Below are positions 1-11,312 of a stretch of 64,000 nt of DNA, piece by piece; the stretch's first letter is position 1, and every line of letters begins with the position of its first letter. The stretch is from Pseudomonas sp. FP2309 (GTDB lineage Bacteria; Pseudomonadota; Gammaproteobacteria; Pseudomonadales; Pseudomonadaceae). Location of the stretch: contig NZ_CP117439.1 of NCBI RefSeq assembly GCF_030687575.1, positions 1 through 64,000 of the forward strand. Direction: 5' to 3'. The notes below the pieces were generated by a model that was not told the DNA's origin, searched no databases, and was given only the letters and a program-made list of their open reading frames with translations. A program made the position numbers and the translations under genes.

Positions 1-1494
1 GTGGAGCTTTTGCGCGATGAGCTGCCTGCCCAGCAATTCAACACCTGGATCCGTCCGCTACAGGTCGAAGCCGAAGGCGACGAGTTGCGTGTCTACGCAC
101 CTAATCGTTTTGTTCTCGACTGGGTCAACGAGAAGTACCTGAGTCGCGTTCTCGAGTTACTCGATGAACACGGCAATGGCCTCGCCCCTGTGCTTTCCTT
201 GTTAATAGGCAGCAAACGTAGCTCTGCCCCGCGTGCTGCGCCGAACGCCCCGTTGGCGGCAAGCGTCTCGCAGGCACAGGCCGCAGCGGCACCCGTTAAT
301 CATTCGACCGCGCCGGTTGCCCAGACGCCTTCCAAATCTACGTCGCCAAAAAATGCGCCTATAAATGAAGAGCCGTCCCGCGACAGTTTTGATCCGATGG
401 CCGGTGCCAGTTCCCAGCAAGCGCCGGTACGCGCCGAACAGCGCACCGTGCAGGTCGAGGGTGCGCTCAAGCACACCAGCTATCTGAACCGTACCTTTAC
501 CTTCGAGAACTTTGTCGAAGGCAAATCCAACCAGTTGGCTCGTGCCGCTGCCTGGCAGGTCGCAGATAACCCCAAGCATGGTTACAACCCGCTCTTCCTT
601 TACGGCGGTGTTGGTTTGGGTAAGACCCACTTGATGCATGCTGTGGGTAACCACTTATTAAAGAAGAACCCGAATGCCAAGGTCGTGTACCTGCACTCGG
701 AACGCTTCGTGGCTGACATGGTCAAGGCCTTGCAGCTCAACGCCATCAACGAGTTCAAGCGGTTCTACCGCTCTGTGGACGCCTTGCTGATTGATGACAT
801 TCAATTCTTCGCGCGCAAGGAACGTTCCCAGGAAGAGTTTTTCCACACGTTCAACGCCCTGCTCGAAGGCGGCCAGCAGGTCATCTTGACCAGTGACCGT
901 TACCCGAAGGAAATCGAAGGCCTGGAAGAGCGTCTGAAGTCGCGCTTCGGCTGGGGTCTCACCGTTGCGGTCGAGCCGCCGGAGCTGGAAACACGCGTGG
1001 CGATCCTGATGAAAAAAGCCGACCAGGCCAAGGTCGACTTGCCGCACGATGCCGCATTCTTTATTGCCCAACGTATTCGTTCCAACGTGCGTGAGCTTGA
1101 AGGCGCGCTCAAGCGGGTCATCGCGCATTCGCACTTCATGGGCCGCGACATCACCATCGAGTTGATTCGCGAATCCCTGAAAGACTTGTTGGCGCTGCAG
1201 GACAAGCTGGTGAGTGTGGATAACATCCAGCGCACCGTGGCCGAGTACTACAAAATCAAGATTTCCGACCTGCTGTCCAAGCGCCGTTCGCGTTCGGTAG
1301 CACGTCCGCGTCAGGTGGCCATGGCCCTCTCCAAAGAGTTGACCAATCACAGTCTGCCGGAAATCGGCGATGTGTTCGGCGGCCGCGATCACACTACGGT
1401 CTTGCACGCATGCCGCAAGATCAACGAACTTAAGGAATCCGACGCGGACATTCGCGAGGACTACAAGAACCTGCTGCGTACACTGACTACGTAA
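1..1494 (+). CDS. dnaA: Chromosomal replication initiator DnaA (5' end cut by window)
   Basis: DnaA binds DnaA boxes at oriC, melts the AT-rich element and loads the DnaB helicase. Counted from the first base, the AAA+ Walker A GGVGLGKT is at codons 202-209, Walker B LLIDDIQ at about 262-268, and the C-terminal DNA-binding signature (VARPRQVAM to [12 protein letters not shown]) at about 433-471. Residues 75-150 form the usual Ala/Pro-rich variable linker. The first codon GTG is probably internal: pseudomonad DnaA normally begins about nine residues earlier (MSVELWQQC, from memory), so the window, or the genome numbering, opens inside the gene. The gene is followed 38 bases later by dnaN. The true start, its promoter and oriC lie to the left. 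Confidence 0.98.
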   Translation: MELLRDELPAQQFNTWIRPLQVEAEGDELRVYAPNRFVLDWVNEKYLSRVLELLDEHGNGLAPVLSLLIGSKRSSAPRAAPNAPLAASVSQAQAAAAPVNHSTAPVAQTPSKSTSPKNAPINEEPSRDSFDPMAGASSQQAPVRAEQRTVQVEGALKHTSYLNRTFTFENFVEGKSNQLARAAAWQVADNPKHGYNPLFLYGGVGLGKTHLMHAVGNHLLKKNPNAKVVYLHSERFVADMVKALQLNAINEFKRFYRSVDALLIDDIQFFARKERSQEEFFHTFNALLEGGQQVILTSDRYPKEIEGLEERLKSRFGWGLTVAVEPPELETRVAILMKKADQAKVDLPHDAAFFIAQRIRSNVRELEGALKRVIAHSHFMGRDITIELIRESLKDLLALQDKLVSVDNIQRTVAEYYKIKISDLLSKRRSRSVARPRQVAMALSKELTNHSLPEIGDVFGGRDHTTVLHACRKINELKESDADIREDYKNLLRTLTT

Positions 1495-1532
1495 TGACAC
1501 CAGTGCAGCTTATTAAGGCAAGGGACTAGACC

Positions 1533-2636
1533 ATGCATTTCACCATTCAACGCGAAGCCCTGTTGAAACCCCTGCAACTGGTCGCAGGCGTCGTCGAGCG
1601 CCGACAGACCTTGCCGGTGCTATCCAACGTATTACTGGTTGTCGAAGGCCAGCAATTGTCTTTGACCGGTACCGACCTGGAAGTCGAACTGGTGGGTCGT
1701 GTGCAGCTGGAAGAGCCTGCTGAACCGGGCGAGATCACCGTACCGGCGCGCAAGCTGATGGATATCTGCAAAAGCCTGCCGAATGACGCGTTGATCGACA
1801 TCAAAGTCGATGAGCAAAAGCTGGTGGTCAAGGCCGGGCGCAGTCGTTTCACGCTGTCGACGTTGCCGGCCAATGACTTCCCTACGGTAGAAGAAGGTCC
1901 AGGTTCCCTGACCTGTAGCCTGGAACAAAGCAAGCTGCGCCGTCTTATCGAGCGCACCAGCTTCGCCATGGCTCAGCAGGATGTGCGTTACTACCTCAAC
2001 GGCATGTTGTTGGAAGTATCCGAAGGCATCATCCGCGCCGTAGCCACTGACGGTCACCGTTTGGCCATGTGCTCGATGCGTGCGGAAATTGGCCAACCGG
2101 ACCGTCACCAGGTGATCGTGCCGCGCAAAGGTATCCTCGAACTGGCGCGCCTGCTCACTGAACCGGATGGCAATGTCAGCATTGTTCTTGGCCAGCATCA
2201 CATCCGCGCTACCACCGGCGAGTTCACCTTCACCTCGAAGTTGGTTGACGGCAAGTTCCCGGATTACGAGCGCGTATTGCCCAAAGGTGGTGACAAGCTG
2301 GTGATTGGTGATCGTCAGGCTCTACGTGAGGCGTTCAGCCGTACGGCGATTCTGTCCAATGAAAAGTACCGTGGTATCCGTCTGCAACTGGCCAACGGGC
2401 AGCTGAAAATCCAGGCCAACAACCCTGAGCAGGAAGAAGCAGAAGAAGAAGTGGGCGTCGACTACAATGGCGGCTCGTTGGAAATCGGCTTCAACGTAAG
2501 CTACTTGTTGGACGTGCTGGGTGTGATGACCACCGAACAGGTTCGCCTGATCCTGTCAGACTCCAACAGCAGCGCCCTGGTACAGGAATCCGATAACGAC
2601 GACTCGGCGTACGTTGTCATGCCGATGCGCCTGTAA
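1533..2636 (+). CDS. dnaN: DNA polymerase III beta subunit (sliding clamp)
   Basis: The 367-residue protein is the usual length for a bacterial sliding clamp, which dimerises as a ring around DNA and tethers DNA polymerase III. Three repeated clamp folds can be placed at roughly residues 1-125, 126-245 and 246-367. It begins MHFTIQREALLKPLQ and ends YVVMPMRL, which matches the conserved M-P-M-R/K-L tail lining the peptide-binding pocket. It sits 38 bases after dnaA and 20 bases before recF, consistent with the dnaA-dnaN-recF operon. An acidic run near residues 299-306 (EQEEAEEE) is a surface loop. Confidence 0.98.
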   Translation: MHFTIQREALLKPLQLVAGVVERRQTLPVLSNVLLVVEGQQLSLTGTDLEVELVGRVQLEEPAEPGEITVPARKLMDICKSLPNDALIDIKVDEQKLVVKAGRSRFTLSTLPANDFPTVEEGPGSLTCSLEQSKLRRLIERTSFAMAQQDVRYYLNGMLLEVSEGIIRAVATDGHRLAMCSMRAEIGQPDRHQVIVPRKGILELARLLTEPDGNVSIVLGQHHIRATTGEFTFTSKLVDGKFPDYERVLPKGGDKLVIGDRQALREAFSRTAILSNEKYRGIRLQLANGQLKIQANNPEQEEAEEEVGVDYNGGSLEIGFNVSYLLDVLGVMTTEQVRLILSDSNSSALVQESDNDDSAYVVMPMRL

Positions 2637-2656
2637 TCATGCTCAGCAGAAGCTAG

Positions 2657-6182
<3,526 letters not shown>

Positions 6183-6203
6183 TCCGGTGTAGCCCGCAAA
6201 AGC

Positions 6204-6234
6204 AAAAAGGCCAACGCATGCGTTGGCCTTTTTT
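6204..6234. terminator. Bidirectional Rho-independent terminator after gyrB
   Basis: A perfect inverted repeat has 15-base arms centred on GCATGC (arm AAAAAGGCCAACGCA). The A tract on the left and T tract on the right let it work for gyrB (+) and the regulator gene (-), which converge here. Confidence 0.93.
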
Positions 6235-6261
6235 ATGGGTGAATATCACGCTTTATTGAAA

Positions 6262-6277
6262 TGCTCCACGTGGAACA
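6262..6277. other. parS centromere site (one mismatch)
   Basis: TGCTCCACGTGGAACA differs from the perfect palindrome at one base. It lies in the short spacer between the gyrB terminator and the end of the response-regulator gene. It is the third site within 3.2 kb. Confidence 0.85.
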
Positions 6278-6286
6278 TCTACCTTT

Positions 6287-7009
6287 TTAGCCACTGGATG
6301 CCGTCGCTACACTCTCCAGCCGGTACCCATACCCATAGATCGTCAACAGCTGCCAACCCCTATCGGCCGTGAGCCCCAATTTGTTGCGCAGTCGATAGAT
6401 ATGCGTATCAAGCGGGCGTGATGACACCATTTCTTCATGGGGCCAGAACCGCTCATACAGATACTCGCGGGACAACGGTCGCGCCAAGTTGGCGAACAGG
6501 CAGCTGGCCAGGCGGTATTCTCGCTCAGTCAGATTGATCGGTTTTCCAGCGCGAGTGACGGTCAATTCGGCATCGTCAAAGGTCAGGTCATTAAAACTCT
6601 GTACTTCATGGATTGCTGATTTTTGCAGGCCATGCCGACGTAGAACCGCCGTGACCCGAGCCTTCAGTTCGTTTGGGCGAAAAGGCTTGCTCACGTAGTC
6701 GTCGGCGCCGCTGTTCAATGCCGTGACAATGTCGCTCTCGGCATCACGGCTGGTCAGCATGATTACGGCCGGTGGTGAATCCATGTGTTCGCGGGTCCAG
6801 CGCAGCAATGCGATGCCGGTGATATCGGGCAACTGCCAGTCGAGTATCAACAGGTCAAAGGTTTCACGTCGTAATTGACGCAAGAGGTCTTCACCGCGCT
6901 CAAAACAATGCAGTGTCCAGGGCTGTTCGGCGGTGCCAGGGATTTGTCGCAGTGTCTGTTCAACCCGGCGCAACTCTGCGGGTTCGTCATCCAGTATTGC
7001 GACACGCAT
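6287..7009 (-). CDS. OmpR/PhoB-family response regulator
   Basis: The 240-residue protein has an N-terminal receiver domain with the acidic pocket D7-D8, phospho-acceptor Asp57 (LLILDWQLPD), Thr86 and Lys108 (YVSKPFRP). The C-terminal winged-helix DNA-binding domain (about 140-235) ends with RLRNKLG and YGYGYRLE, typical of OmpR/PhoB regulators. It is transcribed divergently from the CHASE2 histidine kinase at 7464, its probable partner. The ATG at 7009 follows AAGGACCCACCC. The regulon cannot be told from the sequence. The gene ends 105 bases from gyrB, convergent with it. I recall plsC following gyrB directly in other pseudomonads, so this pair looks inserted. Confidence 0.92.
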   Translation of the reverse strand: MRVAILDDEPAELRRVEQTLRQIPGTAEQPWTLHCFERGEDLLRQLRRETFDLLILDWQLPDITGIALLRWTREHMDSPPAVIMLTSRDAESDIVTALNSGADDYVSKPFRPNELKARVTAVLRRHGLQKSAIHEVQSFNDLTFDDAELTVTRAGKPINLTEREYRLASCLFANLARPLSREYLYERFWPHEEMVSSRPLDTHIYRLRNKLGLTADRGWQLLTIYGYGYRLESVATASSG

Positions 7010-7290
7010 GGGTGGGTCCTTTCGTCTTGAAGAGTTCGGCAGCCGTCGGCCTGTCTATATTGAAGGCTCGTACTGCGTAGATGCCGGTCGGCGAATCTGA
7101 AGAATTGTGCTCAGATTCGATGACCCCTTGGATCTGTCGGTACGCTGGGCCCAGTAAGTGATTACCAAACGTTCACGATACCAATGTGGGAAAGATACCG
7201 ACTCGAGACGGTAAGGAAAAGGATCAGCCGACGCGCGCGCTGTCGTAAACTCCTGTGGCCTGACAGTGGACGTCCAGTGCAATCCCCACC
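7010..7290. other. Divergent intergenic region between regulator and kinase genes
   Basis: About 280 bases of non-coding sequence separate the regulator start from a small candidate ORF at 7291. It must carry the regulator promoter and probably the kinase promoter. Short reading frames on the minus strand have no recognisable similarity or good start context. No clear operator repeat or terminator was seen. Confidence 0.5.
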
Positions 7291-7467
7291 ATGAATAACA
7301 TCAATCAGGAAAACTTTTCCGCCGCGTCGAAAGTAAGCTTCACTGGCCTGAGCGCAGCGTCGTATCTCAGGCGTGCTTCGGCTTACGGCGAGCATCATAA
7401 GGAAGGGGAATCCAGGTCTATGCCATCGTCCATTACACGCCAACAACACAGGCACGCTGACTCATGA
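7291..7467 (+). CDS. Candidate 58-residue small ORF overlapping the kinase start
   Basis: An ATG at 7291 opens 58 codons (MNNINQENFSAAS...), and its TGA (7465-7467) overlaps the ATG of the CHASE2 kinase in an ATGATG arrangement, a layout typical of translational coupling. There is no obvious Shine-Dalgarno sequence upstream, the protein is hydrophilic, basic and Ser-rich, and it has rare AGG codons, so it may not be a real gene. It could be a leader peptide, or the remnant of a longer gene once placed before the kinase. I do not recognise a family. Confidence 0.25.
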   Translation: MNNINQENFSAASKVSFTGLSAASYLRRASAYGEHHKEGESRSMPSSITRQQHRHADS

Positions 7468-9740
7468 TGCTCTGGGGCAAGGCTGAAAAACGTCAACCCA
7501 CCCATGCCCAGCGCCTGTTCCATGGCCTGGTCCGAGAATGGTTATGGATCGGCTTACTGTTGCTGCCTATCACGGCCTACCTCTCCGTGAGTCCCGGCCT
7601 GGCCTTGAATAATCCTTTGTACGACAGCCTGCGTCGGCTGACACCGCTACCTGTGGACCCGCGCATCTTGCTGGTGACCATTGATGATCCTACCCTTAAA
7701 AAGCTTGGCCAGTGGCCCTGGCCTCGTAGCCTGCACGCTGACCTGATTGATCGCATTAGCGCCGCGCAACCTGCCGGTATTTTGTTCGACGTGATCTTCA
7801 GTGAGCCTGGCGACCCTGCCAATGACAAACGCCTGGCCGACGCGGTATGTAATGCCGGCAACGTATTGTTGCCTCTGGCGCGTGATGATGCTGCCACTCT
7901 GCCCGGTGCGCACCTGTTGCCATTGCTCAAGTGCGCCAAAGGCGTCGGGCACATCAATGTGGAGGCAGATAGCGACGGCGTGGTCCGCAGCGTATACATG
8001 CGCGAGGGACCGCCTGATGCGATGGTGCCGCAGCTGGTTTGGCTGGCCTATGCGATGAGCGGCGAGGCATCAGAGATGCCGGGAAGGGTTCAGGATTCGG
8101 CCACCCAGGACTGGCATCGTGAACATGCCGTCCGCATACCGTTTATTGAGTCCGGCACTCATTTTCCCAGCGTTTCATACGTCAGCGTACTCCAAGGCGA
8201 AGTGCCTCCCGAGCGCTTTCGCGACCGTCTGATTCTGGTTGGTGCAACGGCCTCGGGCATGGGCGAACGTTTTGTCATTCCGCCCTCCTCCACGGTAGGT
8301 ACAACGGCGGGCCTGGAGATACAGGCCAATGTGCTCAACGGTTTGTTGCAAGGTCGTAGCATCGTGGACCTGTCCGGATGGTTGGCAGCGCTGATCGCCA
8401 CCTCGCTTGTGGCTTCGCTATTGGGCCTGCTCCTCTTCCGCCCGCGCTACGCACTGTGGATGACCCTCGGATGCATGGTTACGGCATTGCTCGGCTCCTG
8501 GGCCCTCTTGCGGCTCGACTACTGGTGGTCGCCTGCTGCCTGTCTGATTGGCTTGCTGCTCAGTTATCTGATCTGGAACTGGCGTCGTCTCAGCGTGATC
8601 CTGGCCTACTTCGGCTGGGAATTGGCGCGGCTGGATAACGAACCCAAAGTCTTGCCCGAACGTCGTCGCGCACCCGCCAGCAAGGGCGACGTTTTGCAGG
8701 GCCGCATCTTTGCCCTCGAACAAGCCGTAAGCCGCACACGGGATACCCGGCGCTTTATGGCCGATGGGCTGGAATGTCTGCCGGTGGCAACGCTGATCAC
8801 AGACACCCAGGGCAAGATTCTGCTGGCTAACCGGATTGCCCGTGATGTGTTCGGCAGTGATCTGGTCAACCAAAACCTGCTGGAGCAGTTGGTGGACCTG
8901 GGGTACCCGCCGCTGCACAACGGCGTGCGTCCAGCCCTTTCGGCGCTGGAGCTCGTTGAGTTTCGTGATATCCGTCAGCGCAGCCTGCGCATGGAGCTTG
9001 CTCCTTTGCTGCCCGCCGAAGGTGATGTTGCACTGGGTTGGCTGCTGAGCCTCACCGACCTTAGTAAAGAGCGCGAGGCGCAACAGCACCGCGAAACTAT
9101 GTTGCGCTTTCTCTCCCATGACCTGCGTGCCCCGCACTCGGCGATCCTCGCATTGCTGGATGTGCATGGCGCAGATTCGCGGGTATTTGCCCAGATCGAG
9201 CAACAGGTGCGTCGCGCCTTGAGCCTGACTGAATCCTTTGTTCAGTTAGCGAAAGCCGAAGCCGACGGTTATCACTTTCAGCCGACCCTGTTCGCCATGC
9301 TGGTAATGGATGCCTTTGACCAGGTGGCGTTGATCGCCCAACTCAAGGGTATCCACTTGGTTCACGACCTGGATGAGGCCGACGAAGGGATGGTGTCAGC
9401 CGATCAATCGCTGCTCACCCGCGCACTGTTCAACGTGCTCGAGAATGCGATCAAGTACTCGGCGTCCGGTACCACCGTCAGGTTACGCCACAGCAGCGCG
9501 CAAGGCTGGTTGGAATGCCGTATCAGCGATCAGGGGCCGGGGATAGCCGCGCAGGACCTGCCGGAGCTGTTCAGCCAATACAAACGCTTCGATTCTGCCC
9601 AAGGCAGCGAGGGGCTGGGATTGGGGCTGACCATGGTCAAGGCAGTCGCGGAACGTCACGGTGGTCGTATCGTGTGTGAAAGCGTGTTGGGCAAAGGCAC
9701 CACGTTCACCCTGCATATACCCTTGATTGAGAACGGCTAA
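7464..9740 (+). CDS. CHASE2-domain membrane sensor histidine kinase
   Basis: The 758-residue protein has an N-terminal membrane helix (about 22-45), an extracytoplasmic CHASE2 sensor domain (about 55-300, with DPRILLVTIDDPTL and GQWPWPR), and three closely spaced helices (about 303-370). A PAS-like segment follows (about 430-530). The HisKA box FLSHDLRAPHSAI carries His552, and the HATPase has NVLENAIKYS (N box), DQGPGIA (G1) and GLGLGLTMVK (G2). CHASE2 ligands are mostly unknown. The likely target is the divergent OmpR-type regulator upstream. All residues needed for phosphorylation appear intact. A bidirectional terminator follows. Confidence 0.93.
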   Translation: MMLWGKAEKRQPTHAQRLFHGLVREWLWIGLLLLPITAYLSVSPGLALNNPLYDSLRRLTPLPVDPRILLVTIDDPTLKKLGQWPWPRSLHADLIDRISAAQPAGILFDVIFSEPGDPANDKRLADAVCNAGNVLLPLARDDAATLPGAHLLPLLKCAKGVGHINVEADSDGVVRSVYMREGPPDAMVPQLVWLAYAMSGEASEMPGRVQDSATQDWHREHAVRIPFIESGTHFPSVSYVSVLQGEVPPERFRDRLILVGATASGMGERFVIPPSSTVGTTAGLEIQANVLNGLLQGRSIVDLSGWLAALIATSLVASLLGLLLFRPRYALWMTLGCMVTALLGSWALLRLDYWWSPAACLIGLLLSYLIWNWRRLSVILAYFGWELARLDNEPKVLPERRRAPASKGDVLQGRIFALEQAVSRTRDTRRFMADGLECLPVATLITDTQGKILLANRIARDVFGSDLVNQNLLEQLVDLGYPPLHNGVRPALSALELVEFRDIRQRSLRMELAPLLPAEGDVALGWLLSLTDLSKEREAQQHRETMLRFLSHDLRAPHSAILALLDVHGADSRVFAQIEQQVRRALSLTESFVQLAKAEADGYHFQPTLFAMLVMDAFDQVALIAQLKGIHLVHDLDEADEGMVSADQSLLTRALFNVLENAIKYSASGTTVRLRHSSAQGWLECRISDQGPGIAAQDLPELFSQYKRFDSAQGSEGLGLGLTMVKAVAERHGGRIVCESVLGKGTTFTLHIPLIENG

Positions 9741-9758
9741 AAATCACTTTTTCGCTGT

Positions 9759-9796
9759 GCATAAAAAACCGGTCACAAGGACCGGCTTTTTTATGC
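9759..9796. terminator. Bidirectional terminator after the kinase gene
   Basis: The hairpin has a CCGGT/ACCGG core flanked by GCATAAAAAA on the left and TTTTTTATGC on the right, so the A/T flanks also pair. It serves the kinase (+) and the plsC/gmhB side (-). Confidence 0.88.
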
Positions 9797-9905
9797 AGAA
9801 AAAACTTATGCACGTTTTTAGAGAATTTATAGGTTTATGAAATATGTAAACAAATCATCAAGTTAAGATGGAAAAAAACTGATTTTCCAACAAATGGTGC
9901 ACAGG

Positions 9906-9914
9906 TTATCCACA
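9906..9914 (+). other. Perfect DnaA box TTATCCACA next to an AT-rich stretch
   Basis: TTATCCACA matches the consensus DnaA box. It lies just beyond the plsC stop, beside about 100 AT-rich bases (9797-9895). A single box is not an origin. It may titrate DnaA or affect nearby transcription. Confidence 0.55.
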
Positions 9915-9919
9915 GATGC

Positions 9920-10690
9920 TCACACCACTGGCGTATCCACCACAACCGGCTCTGGTGGTAGAGATCCCATGGCTCGCTGCTGCGCTTCATTCCAGGCCTG
10001 GGCGCGGTCATTCAGAGCGGCAATGGCGCGAGGGCCTTCGCCTTCGGCGTACATCGGTTCGCCAATTACGACGGTGATGGTGCCTTCGCGTTTGGCCCAG
10101 CCGGTTTTCGGCCAGAATTTTCCGGCGTTATGCGCGATCGGCAAGACCGGCAGGTTAGCGTTGACCGCCAGCGCCGTACCGCCCCGGGAGAACTTGCCCA
10201 GTGTGCCAAAAGGCACCCGCGTACCTTCGGGAAAGATCAGCACCCACACGCCGTCTTTAAGCAGCTCGTCGCCCTTCTTGGCCACATGCTTGAGCGCCGC
10301 TTTTGGGTTGTCACGGTCGATGGCGATCGGACGCAGCATGGCCATGGCCCAGCCGAAGAACGGCACATACAGCAGCTCGCGCTTGAGCACCTGGCTCAGG
10401 GGCGAGAAGTAGGCCGAGAGGAAGAACGTTTCCCAAGTGCTTTGGTGATTCGAGAGAATCACGCAGGGTTGGTCCGGGACGTTTTCGGCGCCCTTGATTT
10501 CGAACCGAATGTTCAGGAACACCTTGGTCAGCCACAACGCGCAGCGGCACCAATAGACATTGATAAAACGATATCGCGCCTTGAACGGCAGGAAGGGCGC
10601 AATAAAAAAGCTAAGGGTGCACCAGAGAAACGAACTGGTGCCCAGCAGCAGGTAAAAGAAAAAGGTTCTGATGGCCTGCAAGATCGACAT
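9920..10690 (-). CDS. plsC: 1-acylglycerol-3-phosphate acyltransferase (PlsC/HdtS family)
   Basis: This inner-membrane enzyme acylates lysophosphatidate to phosphatidate in phospholipid synthesis. The start at 10690 (MSILQAIRTFFFY) gives 256 residues and begins at the first membrane helix; an in-frame start at 10738 would add 16 unlikely residues. The catalytic motif is NHQSTWE (81-87), an N-H-x4-E form of the usual N-H-x4-D, and FPEGTR (153-158) binds the phosphate. By position next to gyrB and gmhB it is the orthologue of PA0005 (lptA), the family that includes HdtS of P. fluorescens F113, once linked to acyl-homoserine lactone production. The acyltransferase role is the safer call. Confidence 0.9.
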   Translation of the reverse strand: MSILQAIRTFFFYLLLGTSSFLWCTLSFFIAPFLPFKARYRFINVYWCRCALWLTKVFLNIRFEIKGAENVPDQPCVILSNHQSTWETFFLSAYFSPLSQVLKRELLYVPFFGWAMAMLRPIAIDRDNPKAALKHVAKKGDELLKDGVWVLIFPEGTRVPFGTLGKFSRGGTALAVNANLPVLPIAHNAGKFWPKTGWAKREGTITVVIGEPMYAEGEGPRAIAALNDRAQAWNEAQQRAMGSLPPEPVVVDTPVV

Positions 10691-10773
10691 GGCGGCGTTT
10701 ACCGTTGCGGGACATTGCCCGCCTGTTGAAAAGCGCACTCCCGAACAATCCTTGGTCAGGAAGTCGAGGGCGA

Positions 10774-11310
10774 CTAGTTGTTGATAAGTTCTGCGGCAAC
10801 TGCCGCCAGATCGTCAAAAATCAAAGTGCCTACCGGCAGGTTTTTCGCCTGGGTCTTTTCGCCTTTCCCGGTTTTTACCAAAACTGGCTGAGAGTCGACG
10901 GCTTTGGCCGCCTCCAGGTCACCGAGGCTGTCGCCAACGAACCATATTCCCGCCAGTGGCACAGCGTAATGGGCGGCGATGGTTTTCAACATCCCCGGCT
11001 TGGGCTTGCGGCAATCGCAGCCTTCGTCGGGCCCGTGAGGGCAATACACCACCAGTCCCACCTCGCCGCCCTGTTCCGCCACCAACGTGCGCAAACGCGC
11101 ATGCATGGCGTCCAGGGTCGCGATGTCGTAGTAACCGCGGGCAATGCCGGACTGGTTGGTGGCGATGGCCACCGTCCAGCCGGCTTTGCTCAACTGCGCG
11201 ATGGCCTCGATCGAGCCGGGCAATGGAATCCACTCCGCCACCGACTTGATGTAAGCGTCGGAGTCGTAATTGATCACTCCGTCCCGATCGAGAATCAGCA
11301 GTTTCACCAT
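10774..11310 (-). CDS. gmhB: D-glycero-beta-D-manno-heptose 1,7-bisphosphate 7-phosphatase
   Basis: GmhB is a HAD-family phosphatase that removes the 7-phosphate from heptose bisphosphate in ADP-heptose synthesis for the LPS inner core. The nucleophile motif LDRDGVIN gives Asp8 and Asp10, and the Cys/His zinc-binding loop CPHGPDEGCDCRKPKPGM is complete. Its 178 residues match the family. The start is 2 bases past the stop of glyS, so it is probably co-transcribed with glyQ-glyS and then plsC on the minus strand. Confidence 0.95.
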   Translation of the reverse strand: MVKLLILDRDGVINYDSDAYIKSVAEWIPLPGSIEAIAQLSKAGWTVAIATNQSGIARGYYDIATLDAMHARLRTLVAEQGGEVGLVVYCPHGPDEGCDCRKPKPGMLKTIAAHYAVPLAGIWFVGDSLGDLEAAKAVDSQPVLVKTGKGEKTQAKNLPVGTLIFDDLAAVAAELINN

Positions 11311-11312
11311 GA

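Noticed and set aside
1..3. GTG at base 1 as the native dnaA start
   Set aside because: Pseudomonad DnaA begins about nine residues upstream; the frame is open at the edge, so the start is outside the window.
9797..9919. AT-rich stretch with a DnaA box as a second origin
   Set aside because: Only one box is present and no repeated AT-rich 13-mers; the known pseudomonad origin lies beside dnaA.
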